Assembly (NCBI GenBank): GCA_023362775.1
Contig: JALMGJ010000015.1
Span: 24,393,001 to 24,457,000, forward strand
DNA from: Charina bottae
Lineage: Eukaryota > Chordata > Lepidosauria > Squamata > Charinaidae
Direction of reading: 5' to 3'
DNA: 64,000 nt
The notes under the pieces are model-generated. The model did not search any database. It saw only the letters and a list, made by a program, of their open reading frames with translations, and was not told where the DNA came from. Numbering within the stretch: the stretch's first letter is position 1; the number at the start of each line of letters is the position of its first letter. Both the position numbers and the translations under genes were made by a program. Shown in pieces: positions 24,027 through 36,648 of this stretch.

Positions 24027-25375
24027 TCAACCACCAAGCTTTGGTTTCAGAAGACTTTTTCCATAGACCCGGGGTCTCTCCGGCTGACTTTATACTGCAT
24101 GTTGGGGTCAGTGTCTCACTGTCACTCATTTTATTTACCTTAGTTTGGTTATTTCCTTGTGCTGACCTTCCTCCCGTGTCAAGTGGCTGAGGCATTAATC
24201 AGACCAAGGGAATTCTCAGTGTCCGACTGAAGAAGCTGATGAAAATATTAGCTTTTTGTTTTCACAGAGTTGCTTTTATGCTGTGAGTCAATCCCTCAAC
24301 ATTGTGGGGCTGTAATCAGTGGGTTCCTAGAACTCTGCCTCTCTCTGGGCCTGGCTGGCAGTTCCTTTTTCCTAGCTGAAAAGGCTCAAGTAGGGAAAGT
24401 TGACCTACCAGCCAGCCAATGCTCGTCAAGCTGAAAAATCCTGCCTTTGAGGGCTGATCCCGGTTTCCCCTGGAACACCAACCTGTCCTTGGTGCTCCTC
24501 TCCAAAAGCTTATTAGTTTCATTTCCATTCCCCCTCCTTTCCACCAGGGAATTTAAACCTAGAATTTGCTAATCCAGATCCAACCCACGTCCCACCGCCC
24601 TCAGAAACAAGGGGAGGGTCATGTCTCAGCCTCAGAGGGATCACACCGGTGTAAAAGCATCCCCAGCATCAGCTTGTTCCTGTTGGCTGTGATGACTTAA
24701 AAGAAGGGCCCAGATGGGGAGAAGTGAAGACAGGCGGTCACTAACTAACTAAGGAGGAGCAAAGAAAAATAAAATGCCTTTTTCATCACTGAGCAGAAAA
24801 AGAAATTCTGGCGGCTACACGGAGTGGTTCGCTTGGAGCTCCCCAGTAACCGAAATGGTAGCACTGCCACTTAGGAGGGTTTCTAAACAAACCTTGGGCA
24901 AGCTTTGGGGTTAGCCGATTCACAGCTAGTGGGGACAAATGAGTGGGTAGGGAATAGGGAGAATCACTGTTTGCCCAGAAGTATCTGACTGGACACAAAA
25001 TTTGTTCAGAAGTTCTGTGCAAGAGCATTAGGCAGATTTTCCAGCTACCCGGCAATCTTCACCAGAAATAATTTTTGAGAAATGAGAGAGCCTGTTCACA
25101 CAACTGTATTATGCCTGGCCGAATAAATGCTCATGTGAGCATTTACATACCAAGTTTGGAATTCACTGTCTGTATAATAATAAAAATCCACTTTATTTAG
25201 GATTTGTCTGGTTAATTGGTTAGCCCACTTCTTGTGAGTGGTGTAATCTAAAGGGGAACAGGTGTTTACCAGCAGTGAGGGTTTACTTTAGAGCCATTCC
25301 TAACTTGCCAAAGACATTTACATTCTGCACACATTTCATTTTCAAGGTTGGTCAGATCAATCAGTTAAATATGCC

Positions 25376-25377
<2 letters not shown>

Positions 25378-25416
<39 letters not shown>
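25378..25416. repeat. (TTGA)n microsatellite
   Basis: About ten perfect tetramer units. Confidence 0.95.
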
Positions 25417-25417
<1 letters not shown>

Positions 25418-25797
25418 ATGGTACCCAGGTAGATGCAACTGCAATTTTCAAACCCTTTTAAAGTCTTGTTCTTCAGAACCCAGGTACAATTAAGCTTGGA
25501 AGACAGCAAGGGCCCTTTCCGAAAGATAATGCCTCTTTTGAACCAGGAATTGGAATAATGCATTTTTCAGTCATGCTGTATCTTCACAGGCATCTTTTAA
25601 TACTCAAACAAGTATCCCTTCCCAGTTTAGAATCTTTTTCTCTCATATGCAGCTTTGTGGAAATGGAATGGATTGGCTTGTTGACTGATTGGTAAACTGA
25701 GTATGGCTAACCGAGAATTATATAGCTAAGTAATGAAATATTCAAAAACTTGTCAGCAAATGCATAAAATCAGTCAGGTCTCGAAGACCAGGTCCTA

Positions 25798-26265
25798 CAA
25801 CAGCATCTTAATGTCAGAATAAGGATTAAGGATGTCAGAATATTGTGCAAAAGAAAAGAATATCAAAGTGACTTGTTTGATCAGGGATAAGATAATACAC
25901 ATTCTTATGAAATACTGGAAACTGTTTATGGACTTTTTGCTGAAATTGGATAGAACTGGTAATGATTTTTGGATTTGCAGATGGAAAAGTGTTGAGATAT
26001 GGGAAGAAGTGATATATGTAATGTAACTTCAAAGCGGGAGGAGAGAGATTAAGCTTGCTTGTAAATGCTGTAAAGAAGATCGGAAGTCACTTCTTCAAAT
26101 ATCTTTTTCTTTCTGATTTTTCTCTCTTTCTGTCTCTTTTCTTTTTTCCTTTCTGCACTTTCTATCCCTTCTTTTTCCACTTTTCCCTTCTTTTCTAATT
26201 TCATTTTGCATCATCTTTTATTACTGTTAAAAATTTCAGTAAAAAGTATTGTTAAAAATAAATCA
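25798..26265 (+). mobile_element. Possible L1-type LINE 3' end
   Basis: A short frame here reads YWKLFMDFLLK, resembling the end of vertebrate L1 ORF2 proteins, and is followed by a pyrimidine-rich 3' region and AAAAATAAA. No reverse transcriptase core is present. Assignment is tentative. Confidence 0.35.
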
Positions 26266-27564
26266 GTCAGGTCTTCATGCTTGCTTCTCTGGAGCAGAAT
26301 ACCAAGAGTTTCCAAGCTTACTTCTTCTCATTCTCCATCCTTCCAAAATGAGATCTTTCCATTTCTGGAGTCTTAATTCTTTTAAGAGGAATTCTTCCCT
26401 TGGCACAGTCCTCATCCTTCCCCAGGGAGCTCCGAGGAAAGGTCTGATATTTCCTAGCGCTGTTTCATCCCCCATCTAGGTTTGGAACGCAGAATCTTCC
26501 CTGGAGCATCCCAGGGAATATTAAAAAATAATAATTTTTCTGATGAATGACCAACGCACCGTTGCCTCCAAGCACCAGATCCTGCTCTTCTCCAGCAGGA
26601 ACCCTAACCCTTGGCCAGAGGACTGCCTGTTACAGCCCCTCCCAGCCTTCTGATCCCGCTGCCGGGAAGATGCCTGGAGCAGAAGCGAAACTGTTCTTGC
26701 CGAAAAGGTCGAATGGTGCATTTGCAAATTGTTTCAGTAGTAGCTGCTTGCAATCAGAAACATCTGTTTGAAAAGGCAGCTGGCGTTCGCTTGAAACGAA
26801 GGTATCCACTTCGTTCGCAGTTATCTCCTCGGGAGCATCTAATAGGAAACATGAATTATGTGTGTCCAATTATAAGCCCTTTTCCTTGAGCTTCCTGTCA
26901 GGCCTGGGATGCAGAGGTGGCTTATGTGATTACAGAGCCCCCTCCCAGGGGGGCGGGAGTCCACAGTAGCCCCACCTGAAGGATTCCACACTTGCTCCAA
27001 AGCTAAGTCTCTCGTTGCCCCCCCCCCTTGTCAACTTTGATTTGCAACCAAACACTTGGCATCTGTTTCTCATTGCAACTGAGATCTGCTGCTCTAGCCC
27101 AGAGCTATTCATCTCTGAATTTGTGGGGCAGAAAAAGTAACTGCTTGGCTAATTTGATGGAGGAAGGTTCACAGGGTCAATTGCCAAGTGGGGAGTGAGA
27201 ACAGCTCCTCCTCGGAGCATCTCTAGTGGTTGGGGTTGGAATTTGGAGGTAGAGGACCAGCCTGTTTCTGGTCTGTTTCAGTTTGATGCATTATTCATCC
27301 TTCAGTCTACATTCGCCATATCGATTTTTGAAAGTGATTTGTCACAAACTGAATGTCTTCAGGGGTGAAAATACAGAGCAATTTTTGAGAGGGACAATGT
27401 ATAAAAACTATCAGTCACATAAAGTCCAAAATATGTTAGTTTGGGAACTAGAAATCAGGTCAGTTTGCTTGGAAGAACAAAACCTCTTCACAAAGATTGG
27501 GGGATCTTCAGAATCTCCATTTGGCCATGAAACTCTCAGCTGATCCTGATCTAGTCATGTTCGT

Positions 27565-27588
27565 TCTCTCTCTCTCTCTCTCTCTCTC
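27565..27588. repeat. (TC)n microsatellite
   Basis: About twelve CT dinucleotides. Confidence 0.9.
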
Positions 27589-28490
27589 CTACCTCACAAG
27601 GCTGTCGTGAGAAAGTGGGAGCTGCATGAACGTTGCCTTGGGTTCATTGAAGGAAAGGTGGAACAAATGATTATGACCCTAACAAATGGATTATGAGCAT
27701 CTTCCAGATCTGTGGACTTCAAGGCCAAGAACCGTCAACAATAACCATCCTGGCTTGGAATTCCAGGACTTGGTTGACACATCTGGAGAGTCCCCAGGCT
27801 GGGGTGCCTGGCATAGTCCATGTCCCCATCAGTGGCTTAAAGCACCCAGCTGCCACTGCACGTCAGGAAAAAGATGACCATAAACAGTCATCACCACATC
27901 TCTGCAGCTTGGCCCTGAATTGTGCTATCTGCACAGGCGGGTTGGAGCAAGCCCCCTCCTTCCTCACCTGCTTTGCCAGACTCACCTGCGTGCCCAAAAC
28001 AGGCACACGTGCACCGTGCAAACATGCTGCCGTAAAGAAGAGACAGCTCAGCTGCGTCTCACCTGTCCCCAATTCTCTCTTGCACCATTTCCTCTTGGCC
28101 CCGTGTCAGCGCGGCACCCGTTCAGTTTTGCACCCGTTCAGCTTGTGCAAGCCTGTCTCCCCACCCTCTACAATTCAGGCCTGAGGCTTGTGGCCCTGTG
28201 CTCCAGCCCAGTGCAGTCCAGCTTCCTCTTCCTCTTTATTTTTTGAGACTTGTGGCACCTTGTGTTGGAGACCTTTCTCTCTCCCAGTCTGGCTTCCTGA
28301 TCTCTATACTTCATTGCTTTGTAAAGGCACCTCTTTTCTCTGACGTGTTTTCCTTGCATGTGGTGGTGGATAGTGAGAGCACCAGGGCGGGAGGCTGGCT
28401 CTGAACATATATACAGCTAAAGGTCCTGTCCACCGATACACAGCTTCTTTACTCAGAAATGCAATATTAAACACAAATTATAAGCTAGAT

Positions 28491-28779
28491 CAGGGCTTTC
28501 CAAAGTGCCGCTGATGGAGACACGCCAGCGGCGGCGCGGCGGCGGCAGCGCGGGGGTGCGCGCGCGTGGCGGCGACACAGGAGGGCGTGTGGCGGCATGC
28601 ACGCGCACGGCGGCAGCGCGGGGGGGCGTGCGGCGGCGCGCGTGTGCACGGTGGCGGCGGCAGCGGCTGCCGCTGCCTCCATGCACGCGCGCGCCACCAC
28701 TTCCGGGTGGTGTGGCGACACACCACGCTGTGTGTGGCGACACACTTTTGTGTCGCGACACACAGTTTGGAAAGCTCTG
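28491..28779. mobile_element. hAT-type element, GC-rich CGG interior
   Basis: Left end CAGGGCTTTCCAAA and right end TTTGGAAAGCTCTG are inverted repeats, flanked by a perfect 8-bp duplication AGCTAGAT (28483-28490, 28780-28787). The interior is rich in CGGCGG and GCGCGC and carries GCGACACAC motifs near the right end. It belongs to the same family as the element at 38757-40181. The open frames inside come from the GC repeat. Confidence 0.85.
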
Positions 28780-28904
28780 AGCTAGATTAATGATGGCGCC
28801 ATGCTCAAGTCTGGTTTCAAACAGCAAGGGGAGGCTAAGGAAGGGATATCCAGTCCAAGTACCTGAAAGGGCAAATGCTAAATAAAAGGTGGAAGATGCT
28901 GACA

Positions 28905-29130
28905 AGGACTATTGAGAAGGGGGCGTGGCCACACCTCTAGACACGCCCCTCCTGTGGCAACTCCCAGAAAGAGGTCACCTGACCTAAAAAAGGCTGCAAA
29001 GCAGTGTAGATTTCGCACACCTTCTTCTTATGACAGGACGTTGTTGGTTTAAATCGAAAATAAAACTACTTTGGATCTAGAGCTCAAAGTAACAGTATAA
29101 GGTGGGTTACGTATTGAGCTGGGAAGTAAA
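28905..29130 (+). other. Possible LTR remnant
   Basis: GGGGGCGTGGCC, then CACCTTCTTCTTATGACAGG, then AAAATAAAACTACTTTGGAT has the order of an LTR promoter and polyadenylation region. There is no partner LTR in the window and no target duplication, so this is weak. Confidence 0.25.
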
Positions 29131-29704
29131 CAAGGCCAGGTTCCTGGGTTCAACAGAAGTCCCTGGGTTGGCAGAACTTAGACCTCTGGTGATGAAGAAG
29201 CCCTACACCTTCACTGAACAGAATCCCCTTGTAGATTTTCTCCTCATCAAAGCAAGAAAAGTTAAGTTATAAAATAGAAAAATTAAACCGTCACAGAAAG
29301 GTTAGCATTTGTGTTGGACAAAGATAGGATGTATAGTGATAAGGTGTTTTTTTTCCTTCGGAGGTGGCTGCTGCTAAAGATTCCTGCATTTCATCCCGTT
29401 TACATTTTCCTTTGGCTGCTGCTTCGAGGTGGGCGACGAATGGATTGCTTTACGCAGGTCTGATGCCGATACAATCAGTGTTGGAGATGGTTAACTGACC
29501 TGATAATATGTTTTAGGCTCATTTAAACTCCTGATACGTAGAAAGAATTGTAATTGTTGAAATGTCAGTGGTGCTTGGTCGTCACTTTTGGCTGCCGTTC
29601 CTAACGTCTCACATCTGTGGATGGCTTTGAGCACAACATATTTGTGGAAAATGAGGCACATAAATAAAGCCTCTGTGTCTTTGTCCTGTGTGTGTGTGCA
29701 TGAA

Positions 29705-29722
29705 AGAGAGAGAGAGAGAGAG
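29705..29722. repeat. (GA)n microsatellite
   Basis: About nine GA units. Confidence 0.85.
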
Positions 29723-30085
29723 ACAGGAAGAAGTATTTGGAGCATGGGACAAACACAGCAACTGGTCAGCATTATTTGAGGAATCTGAGGCACAGAGATT
29801 CACTCTTTGGCAAAAGGTGGGGCCTGGTCAACATAAGAAAAGGGATTTGGGCTCCTGGATCTGGTTTTGGTCAACGCACTTCGAGAAGGATTCGGACAAA
29901 AGGGAAGGGGTTCAAATAAGGACACCGAGGGGACTGAAATAATTGAACGAGGGGAGGTTAACAAATCGGGGGGTGTTTTGCCATGAAAAGAGAAGACGGA
30001 GGCGGGATGGGGAGATGGGGGGGATGCTCTGGCCCTCTTCAAGCACCAAGGAAGGCTGCTGTTCCCTATTGTCTTTATTACAGGA

Positions 30086-30218
30086 TAAAAAGGTAAAGGT
30101 TCCCCCCGCACATTTGTGCAGTCGTGTCCGACTCCAGGGGCCAGTGCTCATCTCCGTTTGTTAGCCGAAGAGCCAGCGTTGTCCGAAGACGCTTCCGCAG
30201 TCATGTGGCCGCATGATA
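30086..30218 (-). mobile_element. tRNA-derived SINE, truncated (tail part only)
   Basis: Begins AAAGGTAAAGGTTCCCCCCG and runs to CATGTGGCCGCATGA, the reverse complement of the tail half of the 4592 SINE. The tRNA head is missing, as in 5'-truncated retrotransposition. Confidence 0.85.
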
Positions 30219-31746
30219 TGCCCCCAAAAAAGATGGATTGGCCAACGGGAGTGTTCCCTCATGGCTTTGGTTTCTGAGGCTGCAGAAAGGACGTTTTGCT
30301 GCCATGTCAGCTGTAGGGAATTTAGCTGCCCCTTTCCTCATGGGTCTGGTTCACATTGTGCTAAGCCCTCATGTGATTTGCTTGGTTTTGGCTCGGTGCG
30401 TTGTGTGAACCCAGCCAATTGCGGCTTGTAAGCCACGGCTTATGGCTTTTGATGAATCCGGGAGTTGTGGGCATCTCGTTGAGTGCCATGTGTGAAGCCC
30501 GGCTTAGCACTGGATCTGAGATACCCTCCAGGACCCTGCTGGCCCTTCCTGGCTGTTGGTATGGAGTCCCTTGGCCTGTGGCTCTCTCTGGGGACCTGCT
30601 TGGTTGTGTCTTTGGTGTCCCCCAGCACTGGCAGCTATGGAAGACCCCTGCTGTTCCAGCTGTTAGCAACTGGCGAGATGGCAGAGGCTGTGAAGCCAAG
30701 GAGATGTGGGGACAAGCCCCAAAGAAGGAATCAGCAAACGGTGGTTCCTCTTAGAAAGTCCTCTTAGGAAGGACCAGTCTTCCTTCCCGGCCCCTTAATT
30801 AGCCATCTGATTTGATGGTTGTCTTGAGTTGAGTTCTTCAGATGCTGGCTCAGCCAGCAGAGGAAGCCTCCAAGTTCTTGTTCGTTGCTAAAGGTCAGAT
30901 TCCTTGAGGAGATTTCTCCTGAGCTGAGCAAAGGAGACAGCCTAAGCGCTCCTTGTTGTAATTTGCAGTTCAAAGTCGATTTCCCTGCGTGTGCAAAACT
31001 GATTTCTGAGGAGTTTTCCAAGTAGGGCGGACCTCCGGGAAGGCAGCAGCTGGGAGTCACAACAGAGTTAGAATGAAAAAGTGGTAGCAGTCTGGCCCTT
31101 TCTTTCTGTGGCACACGCACGCACACTGAAGGTGGCTGGGTGTGCACCAAGGTCGGTTAAAAGTAATCGTGTGAGCCCTACGGGCAGGCTTCATCAGGTT
31201 TAAAAAACAAAGAAGTGCTTCCAAACTAAACTTCCAAACCCAGAAAGAAGGAGGAAAAACTGATTCTGTCCATGTCTGTGACACGCTTCGCCCACTGGGC
31301 ATCATTGCTGATGCCCCCTCCAAAAGGGCCCCTTTTATGAGAGGCTCTTTCTTCCACGCTGAATTGAGCTGTTCGGGGAGTAACTGTGGAAACTGTTACC
31401 AGACCTGGAAAGGCAGAAAGATTCTCCCCAACTTTTCTTCGTATGGTGACTAGTTGGTCTCTGGAACCTGGGAGCCAGGCAGAAACGTTCCCCGTTTCCA
31501 CAGTTTTTTTCCCTCTCTGTTCTCCTTCAGTTTGTTGGAAGAGAATTCTCCCAGTCGCCTCCATGGGAATTTGTAATGGTCTGTGGGAATGACCTTGGGA
31601 GACAGGAGGAAGAGCCGCAGACTAGGCAACGGTCAGATAAGAGGCGGCGGAGCCTGCAGAAGGAATGGGGACGTGGCAAACAGCTCAGAAGGGACCCTCC
31701 CTAGTTTCTTGGGCCGTAAAGGCGAGAGGGAGGGAGAGATGTGCTT

Positions 31747-31797
31747 TTTAATTAATTAATTAATTAAAAATTAATTAATTTTTTAATTTTCAATTAA
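31747..31797. repeat. AT-rich TTAA microsatellite with palindromic arms
   Basis: Runs of TTAATTAATTAA on either side of AAAAA, followed by an A/T-rich tail. Confidence 0.85.
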
Positions 31798-32009
31798 TGT
31801 AACCTTACAATGAAGTTAGAGCGAGGACTTCTGGGTGTGCTACTTGTCTGGAGTACGCTGCGAGGCTGACAGAATTAGTGGAGTAGCTGGAAGATTCCAA
31901 TCAAAGGCTTTGAAGCGCTTTGAAGAGGGGGAAGAAATCCCCGTAAAACATCTGCTTAAGAGCCCCCTTTAGGGTGGTGGGGGATTGTGGAGAGTAAGGA
32001 AGATGACCT

Positions 32010-32190
32010 TGACGGAGTTATGCAAGCTCCCTTGCCAAAGCAAGGAGGGACAAAGCATACCTAAAGTCCCCAACAGGCAGAAAATATGCGGAAGAGGCTC
32101 AGGGAGACACCTCCCTAATTCACTGGAGTATAAGAAGCGGGAGGAAGTGCAGCATAATCGGACTTTCAAGGTTTGGTTATTGGAGCCCAT
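32010..32190 (+). mobile_element. LTR-like repeat fragment (longer copy)
   Basis: It shares about 60 bases with the reverse fragment at 21318-21392. It has CACTGGAGTATAAGAAGCGG and, downstream, CCCATCTCAATAGAAGTAG, in the order expected of an LTR U3/R/U5. The left boundary is uncertain and no coding part is attached. Confidence 0.4.
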
Positions 32191-33599
32191 CTCAATAGAA
32201 GTAGTTTTAGCCTTCCTGTGGAGTTGATTTCCTGGCCTGGTCTTCCTGGTGGGGCTGGCAGTGGTGTTCCAGCAAACGCTGAATCATGTCAGAGGGGCTG
32301 AAATTCCAGCCCCCCCCCCCCCAGGTTCCTCCCTCCCTCCTCGGATTGCTCCGGTAGAGCCATAGCACTCTCCTGTGCCAAGGAGATGGATTTTGACGCT
32401 GCCACCCCTCATGTTTACATAAGCCTGGGATGTCTCTCTGGCCGTTTCAGAAGCATTCAAGGAAACAATTTTATTTTTTGTCCTTTTCCTCCGTGGGGGC
32501 CCCAGGAAGAAAGCCTTTGATTCTCTTACCTCCTGATGTTATCAGCTGGGAAGTTGCAATCCTTTGAAGTTTATTTAAGGGACTCTTGTTGATATCTTGG
32601 AGGCTTCCAGGGTGGGGCTTAGCGGCCTGGGCAGCTGCACCGCCCGGTGCCAGAGATCTCAAGGAGGACCCAAATGCAAGTTTTGGGTGGCACCCCTGGC
32701 AGACAGGCCCGGGAAAGGCTCTTAACCGTTGCTGCAATGTGGCTGTTAGTGGTTTATTTCCAAAACGTTTTCTTGGGTGTAGAGATCCCTGACTAGAGAC
32801 AGAGGCTCCTTTCCATTTTACAGTCAAAAGAGATATGGTGTGGAAGAAAAACGGGATGGGGTTGGAAAAGGAACATAGAAATACGCAGTTGCCAATTCTT
32901 AATGTTATAATGATTGGACGTTCCCCTCTCTCAAAGCCTGCTGGGGGTGCTACTGGAGGACTGTTGGAAGAAAGTCAATGTTCATCAACATCTGAAGAAC
33001 AAGTCCTAGCAAGAGCATCCAAGATGGGGGCCATGACCATGTAATCAAAGGGGAAAGGCTTTGAGCATCACATGGCACCTTGACCTTTTTGACCCCCCCC
33101 CCCTGCGGATGTCCTTGAATCCTAATACAGCTACTGTTTTCAGATGTCTGTGGCAGACTAGCAAAGGCTTGGAGAGGGGTGACCTTACATCATAGGCAGA
33201 CTCACGGCATTAAGTCAGCTGAGGATCATTTCTTTGGGTCTTACTGGATGTGGCTTCAGGTCCATAGTTGCAGAATTCTTTGAAGACCAGCTGGTGGGGA
33301 GGCAGAGCAGAAGAGGGTAGCCATTCTCCCATCTTGCTGGTGAGCTTTCCAAATGCCTCTCTGGTTACGGTAACACAGAGCCTCATCCTTTGACCATTAG
33401 ACAAGGTGTTTCAGCTGAATGGATGGGTCTCTTGGGAGAGAGCCTCAAGGAGAGGGTTTGCTGTTTGGTCTCGCCCCTGATGGTCCTCTGTTCTCTTTCA
33501 GCTTCTCTTGCAAAACCTTCTATTATAGAAGGCAATTCTTGATGTATTAGATAGGTCCCATCCTTCCTGAATATGCTTGGTCACCCTTCATTCATCTAC

Positions 33600-33765
33600 T
33601 ATGCTGGTCTCACACCAACCCTGTGAGTAGGTTAGGCTAAAAGAATGGACTGCCCCATCCATCCATCCATCCATCCATCCATCCAGGGCTCCACCACAGA
33701 AATGCTATCTGAACCTGGGACTTCTCTGATTCTTTGTCTGATGCTCTCATCATTAAGGCACGCTG
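33600..33765 (-). mobile_element. Decayed SINE-like fragment with (ATCC)n expansion
   Basis: ACCAACCCTGTGAGTAGGTTAG and CTGAACCTGGGACTTCT resemble, on the minus strand, the SINE family partly preserved at 34526. A perfect (ATCC)n run occupies 33657-33684. Confidence 0.4.
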
Positions 33766-34157
33766 TCTGCATGGGAAAACGGACTGGGCCCTCCATGCCA
33801 TTCCTTGGTGCCACCAGATCATGTTGGCTAGGGATTATGAGTGTTGGTCAGAGATCGATAGGGGGAAGGCTCACCTAGGAATCCGTTGGTATCTCTTGCA
33901 TTTCAGGGCATGTGCCTGTCTGTGTGAATAGACGTCTCTATGAACTGATCATTGATCAGGGGAGATCTTTGCTTCTGCCAGCATCCTTCGCTTTGCGTTG
34001 AGTCCTAAGTGGAAGCAAATGGTTTAGAAGAAATTAAATGTATAGCTCTATTTTTCTTCCGTTAAAAATACATTTTATTGCTTTGCTTTTGCTGGGAGAT
34101 AAAGGAATGTTCTGCATTTGTTCCTCATTTAGCAGCCCAGAAGCCCCATCAATAAAG

Positions 34158-34185
34158 AAACAAACAAACAAACAAACAAACAAAC
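34158..34185. repeat. (AAAC)n microsatellite
   Basis: Seven perfect units. Confidence 0.92.
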
Positions 34186-34525
34186 ACCTAAGTGGGCCCC
34201 TCGCAACACACAATGGTGGGGCGCCTGCCAACCCTTCTGATTCCAAGAACGAGGACAATGGCTGCTTTCTGCTGATTCAAATGTGGGTTTTTCAAACTCT
34301 CCACTCTGCGGCACCCTTTCGAGGATCTCTCTGTTCACATTGGTGTGGATCTGCTGTACAACTGCATTCCAGTTCCATGATCTGAAAAGGGATCTACAGA
34401 AACAGCCTTACATGGATCTAGGTCACATATCACGCTAAGGCATCATGCAGTTCGATCATTTTTGGTTTGCTGTGTTGCGTATACTCTGCTATGGGTGTTG
34501 GTAAGCTCGAGTTTTATTTTTATTA

Positions 34526-35274
34526 ATTTATTTTATTTATTTTATATCCCGCCTTTATTATGTTAATAAATAACTCAAGGTGGCGAACATACATAATGCT
34601 CCTTCCTCCTCCTATTTTCCCCACAACAACCCTGTGAGGTGAGTTGGGCTGAGAGAGAGTGACTGGCCCAAGGTCACCCAGCCGGCTTTCGTGACTCAGG
34701 TGGGACTAGAACTCTCAGTCTCCCGGTTTGCAATTGGCTCCTTCCTACGGCTGAGAGACAGGGATTGGCCCAAGGTCACCCAGCCGGCTTTCATGCCTAA
34801 GGCGGGACTAGAACTCTCAGTCTCCTGGTTTGCCATTGGCTCCTTCCTAGGGCTGAGAGAGGGACTGGCCCAGGGTCACCCAGCCGGCTTTCATGTCTGA
34901 GGAGAGACTAGAACTCTCAGTCTCCCAGTTTGCCATTGGCTCCTTCCTAGGGCTGAGAGAGGGACTGGCCCAAGGTCACCCAGCCGGCTTTCATGTCTGA
35001 GGCGAGACTAGAACTCTCAGTCTCCCAGTTTGCCATTGGCTCCTTCCTAGGGCTGAGAGAGGGACTGGCCCAAGGTCACCCAGCCGGCTTTCATGTCTGA
35101 GGCGAGACTAGAACTCTCAGTCTCCCAGTTTGCCATTGGCTCCTTCCTAGGGCTGAGAGAGGGACTGGCCCAAGGTCACCCAGCCGGCTTTCATGTCTGA
35201 GGCGAGACTAGAACTCTCAGTCTCCCAGTTTGCCATTGGCTCCTTCCTAGGGCTGAGAGACAGGGACTGGTTTG
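34526..35274 (-). repeat. SINE/LINE-tail fragment expanded into a 100-bp minisatellite
   Basis: 34526-34680 reads TATCCCGCCTTT, CAACAACCCTGTGAGGTGAG, CTGGCCCAAGGTCACCCAGC, a common squamate SINE/LINE-tail signature (reverse orientation). From about 34640 a unit containing GGTCACCCAGCCGGCTTTC repeats at a period close to 100 bp; GCCGGCTT occurs six times, the last four exactly 100 bp apart. The later units are almost identical, so the expansion is recent. Open frames across it are repeat by-products. Confidence 0.85.
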
Positions 35275-35596
35275 CCCAACCAAAGTTTGTTGAATAAGCC
35301 ACAGTAGCTGGATGGCATACCTTATTCAGCTTACACTGAGCATGGTCAGCTCAGATAGGCAGACCCCATGATGGCTTAATGCCCTGGAGCATCATTTATA
35401 AGGATGTGCTGTTTCGGTTTGGTCGGCACCTTGGCTAGGTTCAAGAAGCAGTCTGTGTCGGTCTTGGTTAGAGCTGGGGTAAGATACCAACCTTGAAGAT
35501 AACCGTGGGGATCCCGTGGGGAGCCTGCGCGATGGTTGTACTGCGTTTAGACGGACGTTCTTCTCCCGCAATCTTGCTTTCATTTATTTATTTTAA

Positions 35597-35680
35597 AAGA
35601 GTTTTAACGGTTGGTTGTACGCGGCCCAGAGTCACGTTCCGTGAGATATTTGTTAAATAAATAAATAAATAAATAAATAC
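35597..35680 (+). mobile_element. LINE 3' tail with (AAAT)n
   Basis: GCGGCCCAGAGTCACGTTCC followed by TTAAATAAATAAATAAAT matches the CCCAGAGTC...AATAAATAAAT tail seen at 51832, 51983 and, in reverse, 47592. Confidence 0.5.
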
Positions 35681-35749
35681 CACCAGGGAATCCCAGGACT
35701 GCACACCAGACAGGAAGTGGCAAACTGCCCCCACCGGCCCCCGAAGGAG

Positions 35750-36500
35750 GAAACTACGGGGGGAAAAACCCCAGCCTCCCCAAACTGCTGACGGGGGGGG
35801 GGGCAGGGGGCAGATGCAACTCTGGTTCCTGCAGGCTCCCTCTGTGAGTTTCCGGGAGTTGCCAGCTGGGCTCAGCCTGGAGAAGAAGGCGCTGCCCTGG
35901 GGGGGCCCTTGTCTTACCCCAGATCCAGGGCTCTTCCCGCGCCCACCCGCCGTGAAGCAACTGCCGCGGCCTTTGCTCAGAGTAGCAGGGCCATCAGCTG
36001 CCCCCCGCCGACCAACCGCTTTGGTGGAGGAAGGGGCTGCGGCTTGTGGGCTCTCCCCCTTCTCGGGAAGGAGCCGGGCCCTTGGGCTGCAGCAGGCCCC
36101 CCTCGCAAGGGAGGATCCTCCTCCCAGCTGTGTCAATACTCCCCCAAGAAGGAGCTCTTTGAACCCCTTTGTCTGGCCGGAGTGGAGGCTGTAGGGTCAC
36201 TGGCTGGATTTGACCCGGGCAGCTGCATCCTACGGGGAGTCGCCAAGCAAGGGGAATCGGAGCTGCCAGAAGCTGCTCGCCAAAAGCCCTGCACGCGGTT
36301 TCCATCCTTATTACCAAGAGTGTCGGGCACATCAGGGGGAATGCCGGGGCGCAAGAAAAGGGCACCCGCCCACCCCAGAAGCTTTCCACGGAAGCCACAG
36401 GTTGCAACGTGGAGGGATGCAAGCTTTGCAAACTTTCAGAATGCCCTGCTCTCTTCTCGTTCAAGGGCTACTGTTGTGGGTTCCATCCCTGGACGGCTTG
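35750..36500. other. GC-richer stretch with open frames, no gene called
   Basis: Open frames up to 212 codons occur on both strands in this GC-rich stretch. They overlap, have no recognised domain, and CpG is not as dense as at 9.5-10.3 kb. I treat them as chance. Confidence 0.4.
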
Positions 36501-36648
36501 GTTCCAACTCTTATACATGTCATGTTCTCTTCTTGGTTCTGTGCTGAAAATGTGCGCCCCGTATTTTTCTACCAGCAACATTGGAGAGACTGCATGCTGT
36601 GGGGGAGATGGAGGTCTTCGTCTGTGCAATTGCCTGATGCAAGAGGTA

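Noticed and set aside
28500..28770. Second CpG-island promoter
   Set aside because: The GC-rich stretch is confined within transposon ends with a target duplication, and no exon or splice donor follows.
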